From Streptomyces glomeratus (GTDB taxonomy: Bacteria; Actinomycetota; Actinomycetes; Streptomycetales; Streptomycetaceae): DNA of 64,000 nucleotides. The stretch lies in the NCBI RefSeq assembly GCF_021462825.1, contig NZ_JAKEEB010000001.1:310001-374000 (forward strand), written 5' to 3'. Below the pieces are notes generated by a model. The model made no database searches, was not told where the DNA came from, and was given only the letters and a program-made list of their open reading frames with translations. Both the position numbers and the translations under genes were made by a program. Below are positions 43,757-53,128 of this stretch, piece by piece (the stretch's first letter is position 1; the number at the start of each line of letters is the position of its first letter).

Positions 43757-44545
43757 ATGACATCGGCCGTGACCATTCCCAGGCACGGGGGCACTGGAGG
43801 GCGTACGGCCGTTGCCGCGCGAGCGCGACAGGTCGTCAAGGCGTACGGGGCCGGGGAGACCCGGGTCGTCGCCCTCGACCACGTAGACGTGGACATCGCC
43901 CGCGGTCAGTTCACCGCGATCATGGGCCCCTCCGGGTCCGGCAAGTCCACGCTGATGCACTGCCTCGCCGGCCTGGACACCGTGACGAGCGGTCAGATCC
44001 TCCTCGACGAGACCGAGATCACCGGCCTGAAGGACAAGAAGCTCACCCAGCTGCGCCGGGACCGGATCGGCTTCATCTTCCAGGCGTTCAACCTGCTGCC
44101 GACGCTGAACGCGCTGGAGAACATCACACTGCCCATGGACATAGCGGGCCGCAAGCCCGACCGTGCCTGGCTGGAGCGGGTGGTGGAGACCGTCGGCCTG
44201 GCGGGCCGCCTCAAGCACCGGCCCGCCCAGCTCTCCGGCGGTCAGCAGCAGCGCGTCGCCGTGGCCCGTGCCCTGGCCGCGCGCCCGGAGATCATCTTCG
44301 GTGACGAGCCCACCGGGAACCTCGACTCCCGGGCCGGCGCCGAGGTGCTCGGCTTCCTGCGCCGCTCGGTCGACGAACTGGGCCAGACCATCGTCATGGT
44401 CACCCACGACCCGGTCGCCGCGTCCTACGCGGACCGTGTGCTGTATCTCGCAGACGGCCGGATCGTGGACGAGATGCACCAGCCGACCGCGGATCAGGTC
44501 CTGGACCGCATGAAGGACTTCGACGCCCGGGGGCGCACGTCATGA
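43757..44545 (+). CDS. ABC transporter ATP-binding protein, MacB/LolD type
   Basis: 262-residue ATPase with Walker A GPSGSGKST, Q-loop FIFQAFNLLPTL, signature LSGGQQQRVAVARALA, Walker B IIFGDEPTGNLD and switch His MVTHD. NLLPTLNALENI and the short cassette mark the LolD/MacB group that powers FtsX-like permeases. AGAGGAGAT precedes ATG 43757. An earlier in-frame start would run through the upstream direct repeats. Its stop overlaps the permease start by 4 bases. Confidence 0.94.
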   Translation: MTSAVTIPRHGGTGGRTAVAARARQVVKAYGAGETRVVALDHVDVDIARGQFTAIMGPSGSGKSTLMHCLAGLDTVTSGQILLDETEITGLKDKKLTQLRRDRIGFIFQAFNLLPTLNALENITLPMDIAGRKPDRAWLERVVETVGLAGRLKHRPAQLSGGQQQRVAVARALAARPEIIFGDEPTGNLDSRAGAEVLGFLRRSVDELGQTIVMVTHDPVAASYADRVLYLADGRIVDEMHQPTADQVLDRMKDFDARGRTS

Positions 44546-47121
44546 CCGTGCTGAAGACGTCGATGCGCAACTTCTTCGCGCACAAGGGACGCATGGCCCT
44601 GTCGGCCGTCGCGGTCCTGCTGTCGGTGGCGTTCGTGTGCGGCACGCTCGTGTTCACCGACACGATGAACACGACGTTCGACAAACTGTTCACGGCGACC
44701 GCGTCCGATGTCACGGTCAGCGCGAAGGACGCCTCGGACACCGGCGAGACCCGCTCGGGCAACGGCAGGCCGCCCACCATGCCCGCCTCCGTGCTCGGTG
44801 AGGTGCGCGGGACCGACGGGGTGAAGTCGGCGGAGGGCACGGTCTTCTCCACCTCGGTGACCGTCGTCGACGCGGAAAAGCGGAACCTGTCGCCCAAGAG
44901 CGGTGCGCCGACCATCGTCGGCAGCTGGAACGTCAACGACGCCCGCACCAAGAAGATCACCTCCGGCACGGCGCCGCACGGCTTCGGGCAGGTCATGGTC
45001 GACGCGGACACCGCCGACCAGCACCACCTGCGGCTCGGCGACGAGATCGGCGTGATCAGCGCGGTCGGTACGCACACCGCGAAGATCTCGGGCATCGCCG
45101 CGTTCACCGTCACCAACCCCGGCGCCGCGGTCTTCTACCTGGACACGAGGACCGCCCAGCAGACCCTCGTCGGGAAGACGGGCGTCTACACGAACGTCAA
45201 TGTCACCGCCGCCTCCGGTGTCAGCGACGCCCGGCTGAAGCGGAACGTGGCGGCCCGGCTCGGCGGCGCGTACAAGGTGCAGACCGCCAAGGAGGTCGCC
45301 GACGCCAACCAGAAGAGCATCGGCAGCTTCCTGAACGTGATGAAGTACGCGATGCTCGGCTTCGCCGGGATCGCCTTCCTCGTCGGCATCTTCCTGATCA
45401 TCAACACTTTCTCCATGCTGGTCGCCCAGCGCACGCGTGAGATCGGGCTGATGCGGGCCATCGGCTCCTCACGCCGGCAGGTCAACCGCTCGGTGCTGGT
45501 CGAGGCTCTACTGCTCGGCGTGTTCGGCTCGGTGCTCGGCGTCGGCGCCGGCGTCGGCATCGCGATCGGTCTGATGAAGCTCATGGGATCGATGGGCATG
45601 AATCTGTCGACCGACGACCTGACGGTCGCCTGGACGACTCCGGTGCTCGGTCTCGTGCTGGGTGTCGTGGTCACGGTCCTGGCCGCGTACCTGCCCGCCC
45701 GGCGTGCCGGGAAGGTCTCCCCGATGGCCGCGCTGCGCGACGCGGGCGCCCCCGTGGACGCGAAGGCCGGCCGGCTGCGGGCCGCGCTCGGACTGGTCCT
45801 CACCGGCGCCGGCGGCTGTGCCCTGTACGCGGCCGCCGCGGACGACCGGGCCAAGGACGGCTCGCTGTGGCTCGGGCTCGGCGTGGTCCTCTCGCTCATC
45901 GGCTTCGTCGTCGTCGGCCCGCTGCTCGCGGGCGGGGTGGTGCGGGCGCTCGGCGCGGTCGTTCTGCGGATCTTCGGCCCGGTCGGACGCATGGCCGAGC
46001 GCAACGCGCTGCGCAATCCCCGCCGCACCGGGGCGACGGGCGCCGCGCTGATGATCGGTCTCGCACTGGTGGCCTGCCTGTCCGTGGTCGGCTCCTCGAT
46101 GGTCGCCTCCGCGACGGAGCAGCTCGACAAGACGGTCGGCACGGACTTCATCGTGCAGTCGGACAGCGGCCAGCTGATCACTCCCCAGGCGGTGCGGGCG
46201 GTGAAGTCGACGCCGGGCCTGAAGCGGGTCACCGAGTACAAGGTGCTGGACGTGTCGCTGACCACGCCCGACGGCCGCACCACCACGAAGGAGACCGTCA
46301 ACGCCGCCGACCCGACATACGCGCAGGATCTGCGCACCAAGACGGTCGCCGGCAACCTCGCGGACGCCTACCGGCCCGACTCGATGTCCGTCTTCGAGGG
46401 CTTCGCCAAGAAGCACGGCATCCGGGTCGGCTCGAAGGTCACGGTCGCCTTCCGGGACGGCAGGACGGCCCGGCTCACGGTCCGTGCGATCACCAGCGAC
46501 GACGCGGTGATCGACAAGGGCGCGATGTATGTGTCGATCGCGACGGTGGCGAGGTACGTCCCGTCCGACAGGATGCCGCTCGACGTGCTGGTCTTCGCCT
46601 CGGCCGGGGACGGGCAGCAGCGCGCCGCGTACACGGCGCTGAAGTCGGCGCTGCACGACTATCCGCAGTACACGGTCCGTGACCAGACCGACTACAAGAA
46701 GGCGCTGAAGGACCAGATAGGCCGGCTGCTGAACATGATCTACGGCCTGCTGGCCCTGGCGATCATCGTGGCGGTGCTGGGTGTGGTGAACACGCTGGCC
46801 CTGTCGGTGGTGGAGCGCACACGGGAGATCGGCCTGATGCGCGCGATCGGCCTCTCACGCCGTCAGCTGCGCCGGATGATCCGGCTGGAGTCGGTGGTGA
46901 TCGCCCTCTTCGGCGCCCTGCTGGGTCTGGGCCTGGGCATGGGCTGGGGCGCGACCGCCCAGAAGCTCCTCGCCCTGCAAGGCCTGAACGTCCTGCAGAT
47001 CCCGTGGTCCACGATCATCGCGGTGTTCGTCGGCTCGGCGTTCGTGGGCCTGCTCGCCGCCTTGGTTCCGGCGTTCCGGGCGGGCCGGATGAACGTACTG
47101 AACGCGATCGCCACGGAGTAG
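44542..47121 (+). CDS. ABC transporter permease, FtsX/MacB family
   Basis: 859-residue membrane protein with two FtsX-type halves. One helix near residue 20-40 leads into a large periplasm-facing MacB domain, then three helices (about 265-395) with QRTREIGLMRAIGSSRRQV. A second N-proximal helix pair and external domain follow, then helices with ERTREIGLMRAIGLSRRQLRRMIRLE and a C-terminal helix. Such transporters are mechanotransmitters for antimicrobial-peptide defence, lipoprotein or envelope handling. No kinase or regulator gene is nearby. Confidence 0.92.
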   Translation: MTVLKTSMRNFFAHKGRMALSAVAVLLSVAFVCGTLVFTDTMNTTFDKLFTATASDVTVSAKDASDTGETRSGNGRPPTMPASVLGEVRGTDGVKSAEGTVFSTSVTVVDAEKRNLSPKSGAPTIVGSWNVNDARTKKITSGTAPHGFGQVMVDADTADQHHLRLGDEIGVISAVGTHTAKISGIAAFTVTNPGAAVFYLDTRTAQQTLVGKTGVYTNVNVTAASGVSDARLKRNVAARLGGAYKVQTAKEVADANQKSIGSFLNVMKYAMLGFAGIAFLVGIFLIINTFSMLVAQRTREIGLMRAIGSSRRQVNRSVLVEALLLGVFGSVLGVGAGVGIAIGLMKLMGSMGMNLSTDDLTVAWTTPVLGLVLGVVVTVLAAYLPARRAGKVSPMAALRDAGAPVDAKAGRLRAALGLVLTGAGGCALYAAAADDRAKDGSLWLGLGVVLSLIGFVVVGPLLAGGVVRALGAVVLRIFGPVGRMAERNALRNPRRTGATGAALMIGLALVACLSVVGSSMVASATEQLDKTVGTDFIVQSDSGQLITPQAVRAVKSTPGLKRVTEYKVLDVSLTTPDGRTTTKETVNAADPTYAQDLRTKTVAGNLADAYRPDSMSVFEGFAKKHGIRVGSKVTVAFRDGRTARLTVRAITSDDAVIDKGAMYVSIATVARYVPSDRMPLDVLVFASAGDGQQRAAYTALKSALHDYPQYTVRDQTDYKKALKDQIGRLLNMIYGLLALAIIVAVLGVVNTLALSVVERTREIGLMRAIGLSRRQLRRMIRLESVVIALFGALLGLGLGMGWGATAQKLLALQGLNVLQIPWSTIIAVFVGSAFVGLLAALVPAFRAGRMNVLNAIATE

Positions 47122-47394
47122 CCCGGGGCAACGGGGGCACGGGCGCACGGGCTGGCCCGGTGCCGGGGGCGGCGGCTCTCCGGCACCGGGCTTCGCCGTG
47201 CCCTGTCCCACCGCGTGTGCCCGCGTTCCCGCGCTCTGCTCCCGCGCCTTGCCCGCCGCCTTCGATCCTTCCGGGGAGGCGTTGTCCACAGCCCCGGCGT
47301 CGGCGAACCCGGCGTCGTAGGCTGGACATCCCCGGCCCCCGAAAACCTCGTGGCCGGGTGTTCGTGTTGCCCACCCGGGACGGGATACCCCCTC

Positions 47395-50300
47395 ATGAGC
47401 CTGCACGGTCTGCTCGACGCCGTCGTCAAGGACGCCGCACTCGCGGAAGCGGTCAAGGCCGCGACCGACGGCAACCGGATGTACGTCGACCTGGTCGGCC
47501 CCCCTGCGGCTCGGCCCTTCGCCGTGGCCGCGCTCGCCCGGGACGCGGGCAGGCCCGTCCTCGCCGTGACCGCGACGGGACGCGAGGCCGAAGACCTCGC
47601 CGCCGCGCTGCGCTCCATGCTGCCGCCGGACGGCGTCGTGGAGTACCCGTCGTGGGAGACCCTCCCGCACGAGCGGCTCAGCCCGCGCAGCGACACCGTG
47701 GGCCGGCGTCTCGCCGTCCTCAGACGCCTCGCCCACCCGAGCGTGGACGACCCGGAGACCGGCCCGGTCTCCGTCGTCGTCGCCCCTGTCCGCTCCGTGC
47801 TCCAGCCCCAGGTCAAGGGCCTGGGCGACCTGGAGCCGGTCGCCCTGCGCAGCGGACAGCAGGCCGATCTGAACGAGGTGGTGGACGCCCTGGCGGCGGC
47901 CGCGTACTCCCGGGTGGAGCTGGTCGAGAAGCGCGGCGAGTTCGCCGTGCGCGGCGGCATCCTGGATGTCTTCCCGCCCACCGAGGAACACCCGCTGCGT
48001 ATCGAGTTCTGGGGCGACGACGTCGAGGAGATCCGTTACTTCAAGGTCGCCGACCAGCGCTCCCTGGAGGTCGCCGAGCACGGCCTGTGGGCACCTCCCT
48101 GCCGTGAGCTGCTGCTCACGGAGGACGTGCGCGCACGGGCCGCCGCGCTCGCCGAGCAGCACCCCGAGCTGGGCGAGCTGCTCGGCAAGATCGCCGAGGG
48201 CATCGCCGTGGAGGGCATGGAGTCCCTCGCCCCCGTCCTGGTCGACGACATGGAGCTGCTGCTCGATGTGCTGCCCCAGGGCGCCATGGCCGTCGTGTGC
48301 GACCCGGAGCGGGTGCGGACGCGGGCCGGGGACCTGGTGGCGACCAGTCAGGAGTTCCTCCAGGCGTCCTGGGCGGCCACGGCGGGCGGCGGCGAGGCGC
48401 CGATCGACGTCGGCGCGGCCTCCCTGTGGTCCCTCGCGGACGTCCGGGAGCGCGCCCGTGAGCTGGGCATGCTGTGGTGGTCGGTGTCGCCGTTCGCGGC
48501 GGGCGCCGACGACCTGGACACTCTCGACGGGGACACCCTCAAGCTCGGTATGCACGCCCCGGAGACCTACCGCGGTGACACCGCGAAGGCGCTCGCCGAC
48601 ACCAAGGGCTGGCTCGCCGACGGCTGGCGCGCGGTGTTCGTGACGGAGGGCCACGGCCCGGCGTCCCGCACGGTCGAGGTGCTGGGCAACGAGGGCATCG
48701 CGGCCCGCCTGGACGCCGACCTCGCGGCGCTGTCCCCGTCGGTGGTGCACGTGGCGTGCGGCTCGATCGAGTACGGCTTCGTGGATCCGGCCCTCAAGCT
48801 CGCCGTCCTCACGGAGACCGACCTCTCCGGCCAGAGGACGGCCGGACGCGACGGCGCGCGGATGCCGGCCCGCCGCCGCAAGACGATCGACCCGCTGACC
48901 CTGGAGCCCGGCGACTACATCGTCCACGAGCAGCACGGCGTGGGCCGCTACATCGAGATGGTGCAGCGCACGGTCCAGGGCGCGACCCGCGAGTACCTGG
49001 TGGTGGAGTACGCCCCGGCCAAGCGCGGCCAGCCCGGTGACCGGCTCTACATCCCGACCGACCAGCTGGAGCAGATCACCAAGTACGTCGGCGGCGAGGC
49101 CCCCACCCTGCACCGCCTGGGCGGCGCCGACTGGACCAAGACGAAGGCGCGGGCGAAGAAGGCGGTCAAGGAGATCGCCGCGGACCTGATCAAGCTGTAC
49201 AGCGCGCGGATGGCGGCGCCCGGCCATGCCTTCGGCGCGGACACGCCGTGGCAGCGGGAGCTGGAGGACGCCTTCCCGTACGCGGAGACGCCCGACCAGC
49301 TGACCACGATCGCCGAGGTCAAGGAGGACATGGAGAAGTCGGTTCCGATGGACCGTCTGATCTGCGGCGACGTGGGCTACGGCAAGACGGAGATCGCGGT
49401 CCGGGCCGCCTTCAAGGCGGTGCAGGACGGCAAGCAGGTCGCGGTCCTCGTGCCCACCACGCTGCTGGTGCAGCAGCACTTCGGCACGTTCTCCGAGCGC
49501 TACTCGCAGTTTCCGGTGCAGGTGAAGGCGCTGTCCCGCTTCCAGACGGACACGCAGGCGAAGGCGGTTCTGGAGGGCCTGCGCGAGGGCTCGGTGGACA
49601 TCGTGATCGGCACGCACCGGCTGTTCTCGTCGGAGACGAAGTTCAAGGACCTGGGCCTCGTCATCGTCGACGAGGAGCAGCGCTTCGGTGTCGAGCACAA
49701 GGAGCAGCTGAAGAAGCTGCGCGCGAACGTCGACGTGCTGACCATGTCCGCGACCCCGATCCCCAGGACGCTGGAGATGGCGGTGACGGGCATCCGTGAG
49801 ATGTCCACGATCACGACCCCGCCGGAGGAGCGCCACCCGGTGCTCACGTTCGTCGGGCCGTACGAGGAGAAGCAGATCGGCGCCGCCATCCGCCGCGAAC
49901 TGCTGCGTGAGGGCCAGGTCTTCTACATCCACAACCGGGTGGAGTCGATCGACCGGGCCGCGGCGCGGCTGCGCGAGATCGTGCCGGAGGCGCGCATCGC
50001 CACCGCCCACGGCCAGATGTCGGAGCAGACGCTGGAGCAGGTGGTCGTCGACTTCTGGGAGAAGAAGTACGACGTCCTGGTCTCCACCACGATCGTCGAG
50101 TCGGGCATCGACATCTCCAACGCCAACACCCTGATCGTGGAGCGCGGCGACAACTTCGGTCTGTCGCAGCTGCACCAGCTCCGCGGCCGTGTCGGCCGGG
50201 GCCGCGAACGGGGCTACGCCTACTTCCTGTACCCGCCGGAGAAGCCGCTGACGGAGACGGCCCACGAGCGTCTGGCGACCATCGCCCAGCACACGGAGAT

Positions 50301-50937
50301 GGGCGCGGGCATGTATGTGGCGATGAAGGACCTCGAGATCCGCGGCGCGGGCAACCTGCTCGGCGGCGAGCAGTCGGGCCATATCGCGGGCGTCGGCTTC
50401 GACCTGTACGTGCGGATGGTCGGCGAGGCGGTCGCGGACTACCGCGCGTCCCTGGAGGGCGGTGTGCAGGAGGAGCCGCCGCTCGAGGTCAAGGTCGAGC
50501 TGCCGGTCGACGCGCACGTCCCGCACGACTACGCGCCCGGCGAGCGGCTGCGTCTCCAGGCCTACCGCGCGATCGCCTCCGTGAACTCGGAGGAGGACAT
50601 CAAGTCCGTGCGCGAGGAACTGGTCGACCGCTACGGCAAGCTTCCCGAGCCGGTCGAGAACCTCCTTCTGGTGGCGGGCCTGCGCATGCTCGCCCGCGCG
50701 TGCGGCGTCGGCGAGATCGTTCTGCAGGGCAACAACATCCGCTTCGCTCCGGTGGAGTTGAGGGAGTCCCAGGAACTTCGACTCAAGCGCCTGTACCCGG
50801 GGAGCGTCGTCAAGCCGGCGCTGCACCAGGTCCTGGTGCCCCGCCCCAAGACCGCGAAGGTCGGCGGGAAGCCGCTGGTCGGACGGGAACTGCTGGGCTG
50901 GGTCGGGGAGTTCCTGACGTCGATCCTGGGGTCGTAG
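47395..50937 (+). CDS. mfd: Transcription-repair coupling factor Mfd
   Basis: 1180-residue ATP-driven DNA translocase that removes RNA polymerase stalled at lesions and recruits UvrA. UvrB-like N-terminal region (VEYPSWETLPHERLSP, RGGILDVFPPTEEHPLRIEFWGDDVEEI), RNA polymerase-interacting domain (LEPGDYIVHEQHGVGRY), RecG-like helicase with Walker A GDVGYGKTEIA and VDEEQRFGV, and TRCF domain at the end. The usual family length is about 1150-1190. ATG 47395 is the likely start; the 270 bases before it hold no gene. Confidence 0.96.
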   Translation: MSLHGLLDAVVKDAALAEAVKAATDGNRMYVDLVGPPAARPFAVAALARDAGRPVLAVTATGREAEDLAAALRSMLPPDGVVEYPSWETLPHERLSPRSDTVGRRLAVLRRLAHPSVDDPETGPVSVVVAPVRSVLQPQVKGLGDLEPVALRSGQQADLNEVVDALAAAAYSRVELVEKRGEFAVRGGILDVFPPTEEHPLRIEFWGDDVEEIRYFKVADQRSLEVAEHGLWAPPCRELLLTEDVRARAAALAEQHPELGELLGKIAEGIAVEGMESLAPVLVDDMELLLDVLPQGAMAVVCDPERVRTRAGDLVATSQEFLQASWAATAGGGEAPIDVGAASLWSLADVRERARELGMLWWSVSPFAAGADDLDTLDGDTLKLGMHAPETYRGDTAKALADTKGWLADGWRAVFVTEGHGPASRTVEVLGNEGIAARLDADLAALSPSVVHVACGSIEYGFVDPALKLAVLTETDLSGQRTAGRDGARMPARRRKTIDPLTLEPGDYIVHEQHGVGRYIEMVQRTVQGATREYLVVEYAPAKRGQPGDRLYIPTDQLEQITKYVGGEAPTLHRLGGADWTKTKARAKKAVKEIAADLIKLYSARMAAPGHAFGADTPWQRELEDAFPYAETPDQLTTIAEVKEDMEKSVPMDRLICGDVGYGKTEIAVRAAFKAVQDGKQVAVLVPTTLLVQQHFGTFSERYSQFPVQVKALSRFQTDTQAKAVLEGLREGSVDIVIGTHRLFSSETKFKDLGLVIVDEEQRFGVEHKEQLKKLRANVDVLTMSATPIPRTLEMAVTGIREMSTITTPPEERHPVLTFVGPYEEKQIGAAIRRELLREGQVFYIHNRVESIDRAAARLREIVPEARIATAHGQMSEQTLEQVVVDFWEKKYDVLVSTTIVESGIDISNANTLIVERGDNFGLSQLHQLRGRVGRGRERGYAYFLYPPEKPLTETAHERLATIAQHTEMGAGMYVAMKDLEIRGAGNLLGGEQSGHIAGVGFDLYVRMVGEAVADYRASLEGGVQEEPPLEVKVELPVDAHVPHDYAPGERLRLQAYRAIASVNSEEDIKSVREELVDRYGKLPEPVENLLLVAGLRMLARACGVGEIVLQGNNIRFAPVELRESQELRLKRLYPGSVVKPALHQVLVPRPKTAKVGGKPLVGRELLGWVGEFLTSILGS

Positions 50938-51105
50938 GGCAGGGGCCCGATCCGGCTCACCACCGGTCACACGCCCGGCGTGCATCGGTTGCCGTGGGGC
51001 AGTCGTAGGAGCGTGACGTACCGGCGGCTACCGTGAGACGGGGCAGGCCGCGCCCATGGTGCGGGACTGTCCGGACGAGCGGTGTGGGCAAGGGGAGGGC
51101 TTCGC

Positions 51106-51870
51106 GTGCTGCATATGAGGGGTGGGGTCGTCGCCGCCGCCCTGGTCGTGGTCACGGTGACCGGCTGTCAGGGGGCCGATGTGCCCGCGGGCGGCTCGCC
51201 CTCCGGCTCCTCGGCGCCGGCCGCCGGTGACGGGCGTGCCGTCAGCCCGTTGGACAACCCGGACGGCACCAAGCCCGGACTGGCGGCCATCACGTCGGAC
51301 GCCGACCGCGCGAAGGCGCGGGCGCTGATCGGGAAGGTGGCGACCAAGGGACGCGGCCCGAAGACGGGCTATGACCGGGACGAGTTCGGGTACGCGTGGA
51401 TGGACTCGGCCCCGGGCGGCATCCCGTTCTCCCACAACGGGTGCGACTCGCGGAACGATCTCCTCAAACGCGATGGGCAGAACGTCCGGTTCCGGTCCGG
51501 TTCGGACTGTGTCGTGGTCTCCATGACGCTGCACGACCCGTACACCGCGAAGACGATCGACTGGACCAAGTCCCGTGCCGCCACGGTCCAGATCGACCAT
51601 GTCATGCCGTTGTCCTACGACTGGCAGATGGGCGCCTCCCGCTGGACGAAGGGCAAGCGGGAGGACATCGCCAACGATCCGCTCAACCTGATCCCGGTGG
51701 ACGGACCGACCAACGGGGCCAAGGGGGACTCCGGCCCGGCGGCCTGGCTGCCCCCGGACAAGCGGATCCGCTGCTCCTACGCCGTCCGATTCGCCCAGGT
51801 GTCACTGAAGTACGAGCTTCCCGTGACGGCGTCCGACAAGCGGATGATGCTGGAGCAGTGCGGCGGCTGA
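51106..51870 (+). CDS. Lipoprotein HNH (DUF1524-type) nuclease
   Basis: 254-residue exported protein: signal peptide with lipobox VTGC (Cys21), a Ser/Gly/Pro linker, then a DUF1524/HNH nuclease-like domain. D164-H165 in QIDHVMPLSYDWQMG, N of NDPLNL and the following NGAKGDSGPAAWLPP form the HNH pattern. It would act outside the membrane, perhaps on extracellular DNA. GTG 51106 follows AGGGGAGGG by 6 bases; ATG 51115 is too far from it. It lies after mfd and convergent with the next lipoprotein gene. Confidence 0.88.
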   Translation: MLHMRGGVVAAALVVVTVTGCQGADVPAGGSPSGSSAPAAGDGRAVSPLDNPDGTKPGLAAITSDADRAKARALIGKVATKGRGPKTGYDRDEFGYAWMDSAPGGIPFSHNGCDSRNDLLKRDGQNVRFRSGSDCVVVSMTLHDPYTAKTIDWTKSRAATVQIDHVMPLSYDWQMGASRWTKGKREDIANDPLNLIPVDGPTNGAKGDSGPAAWLPPDKRIRCSYAVRFAQVSLKYELPVTASDKRMMLEQCGG

Positions 51871-51903
51871 ACCGCTCGTCCGAGGGCCCGTCGCCGGTGC
51901 GGG

Positions 51904-52653
51904 TCAGCCGCCCAGCTTGTCCAGGTCCAGGACCTTGCCCTTGGGCGCGTCGGCCGGGACCCGCTGCTCGAAGTCGGTGAAGATGATCGAGCCGGGATCC
52001 TTCTTGGAGGTGCTGGTGACCTTCAGGAGGTACGGCTTGCCCTGTGTGGCGACGTAGAGCGTGTAACGGTCCTTGCCGTCCTTCTCGTGCAGGACGATGG
52101 CCGGGGTGCCGTCGACCGTGGTCGTCGCGCCCCGCTTCGCGTCGGAGTTCCCCTCCTCGGCTCCGCCCAGTACCGAGTCCAGGTCGCAGAAGCCGGCGAT
52201 GTCCTTGGCGTCCTTCCCCTTCGCCGACATCTTGGTCCACTTGCCGGCCATCATGGCCACGACCGCGTCGGTGTCCGACTTGGAGTCGCCCTTGCCCTGC
52301 GCACGCAGGAACGCCTCGTCGTACTTCATGTAGACGGTGCCGCCGGTCTTGATCAGGTCGGCCTTGCCCTGCCCGCCCATGCTCATGGTGCCGGCGCAGT
52401 CGCCCTTCTTGTTCAGGGCCATGTCGATCCGGATGGTGCCGTTGCTCTCGTCGTCGGGGATGTCGCCCTTCATGCGCAGCGAGGTCGCGCCGGTGGTGGC
52501 CTTCATCGACCGGTCGGCGATCTCGCCGCCGGTGAGTCCGGCGAACGGCTCCTTGGGCTTGGCGTCCGCCGAGTTCTGGCCGGGCAGGCAGCCGGTGAGT
52601 CCCGCGGTGGCCGCGGCGGCGAGGCAGAGAGCGGCAAGTGCGGTGCGACGCAT
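51904..52653 (-). CDS. LppX/LprG-like lipoprotein
   Basis: 249-residue lipoprotein with signal peptide and lipobox LTGC (Cys22). The mature part is rich in beta strands and small residues (GATSLRMKGDIPDDESNGTIRIDMALNKKGDCAGTMS, GTVYMKYDEAFLRAQ, ADAPKGKVLDLDKLGG), the shallow half-barrel layout of mycobacterial LppX/LprG lipid carriers. Two Cys in the mature domain may pair. Function in Streptomyces is not established. AAGGA lies 7 bases before ATG 52653. Confidence 0.82.
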   Translation of the reverse strand: MRRTALAALCLAAAATAGLTGCLPGQNSADAKPKEPFAGLTGGEIADRSMKATTGATSLRMKGDIPDDESNGTIRIDMALNKKGDCAGTMSMGGQGKADLIKTGGTVYMKYDEAFLRAQGKGDSKSDTDAVVAMMAGKWTKMSAKGKDAKDIAGFCDLDSVLGGAEEGNSDAKRGATTTVDGTPAIVLHEKDGKDRYTLYVATQGKPYLLKVTSTSKKDPGSIIFTDFEQRVPADAPKGKVLDLDKLGG

Positions 52654-52727
52654 GGGAGTTCCTTGAGGTGAGGTGACGTGCGGAGATGACGTGCGGTGAG
52701 ATGACGTGGGGTGAGGAGGAGGGCGGG

Positions 52728-52934
52728 TCAGGGGGTCGCGTTCGCCCGGGGCGTCCGCGGCGCGCTGCCGTCGCCGCCCGTGGCTCCCGGGTGCTGCCCG
52801 GCGGACATGGACGGCGTCCCGCCGTGGCGTTCCCGTGCCGCCCCGCCGGCCGCTCGGTCCGCGTTGGCCGAGACCGTGCCGATGACGACGAGGCCGACGA
52901 CGGCCCCGAGCGTGAGCCTGCCCATCATGGCCAC
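52728..52934 (-). CDS. Small secreted peptide, unknown
   Basis: 68-residue predicted exported peptide: hydrophobic segment MGRLTLGAVVGLVVIGTVSANA with an AxA-type cleavage site, then a polar Gly/Ala/Arg-rich tail. GTG 52934 has GGGAGG 8 bases upstream. No domain recognised. It lies 74 bases upstream of the LppX-like lipoprotein gene and in the same direction. Confidence 0.5.
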   Translation of the reverse strand: MAMMGRLTLGAVVGLVVIGTVSANADRAAGGAARERHGGTPSMSAGQHPGATGGDGSAPRTPRANATP

Positions 52935-53128
52935 GGCTGTTCCCTCCCCTGGTCGAGGCGCTCGCCGTTACGGCGAAGTCGCTCGTTCGAAAGTCAATAA
53001 AGCAGAGGCTGTGAACCGAGTCAACAAGAGGGCGGCGAACGCATCGGTACACGCGCGTGAAGGGGTGGATCTTGCGCATCTCGGTATGCTCTGTGCCACA
53101 GGCCGACAGGGCAGAGGGGAGCCGGGCG

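Noticed and set aside
46855-50985. 1376-codon minus-strand open frame opposite mfd
   Set aside because: Shadow of mfd; the plus strand has clear Mfd motifs.
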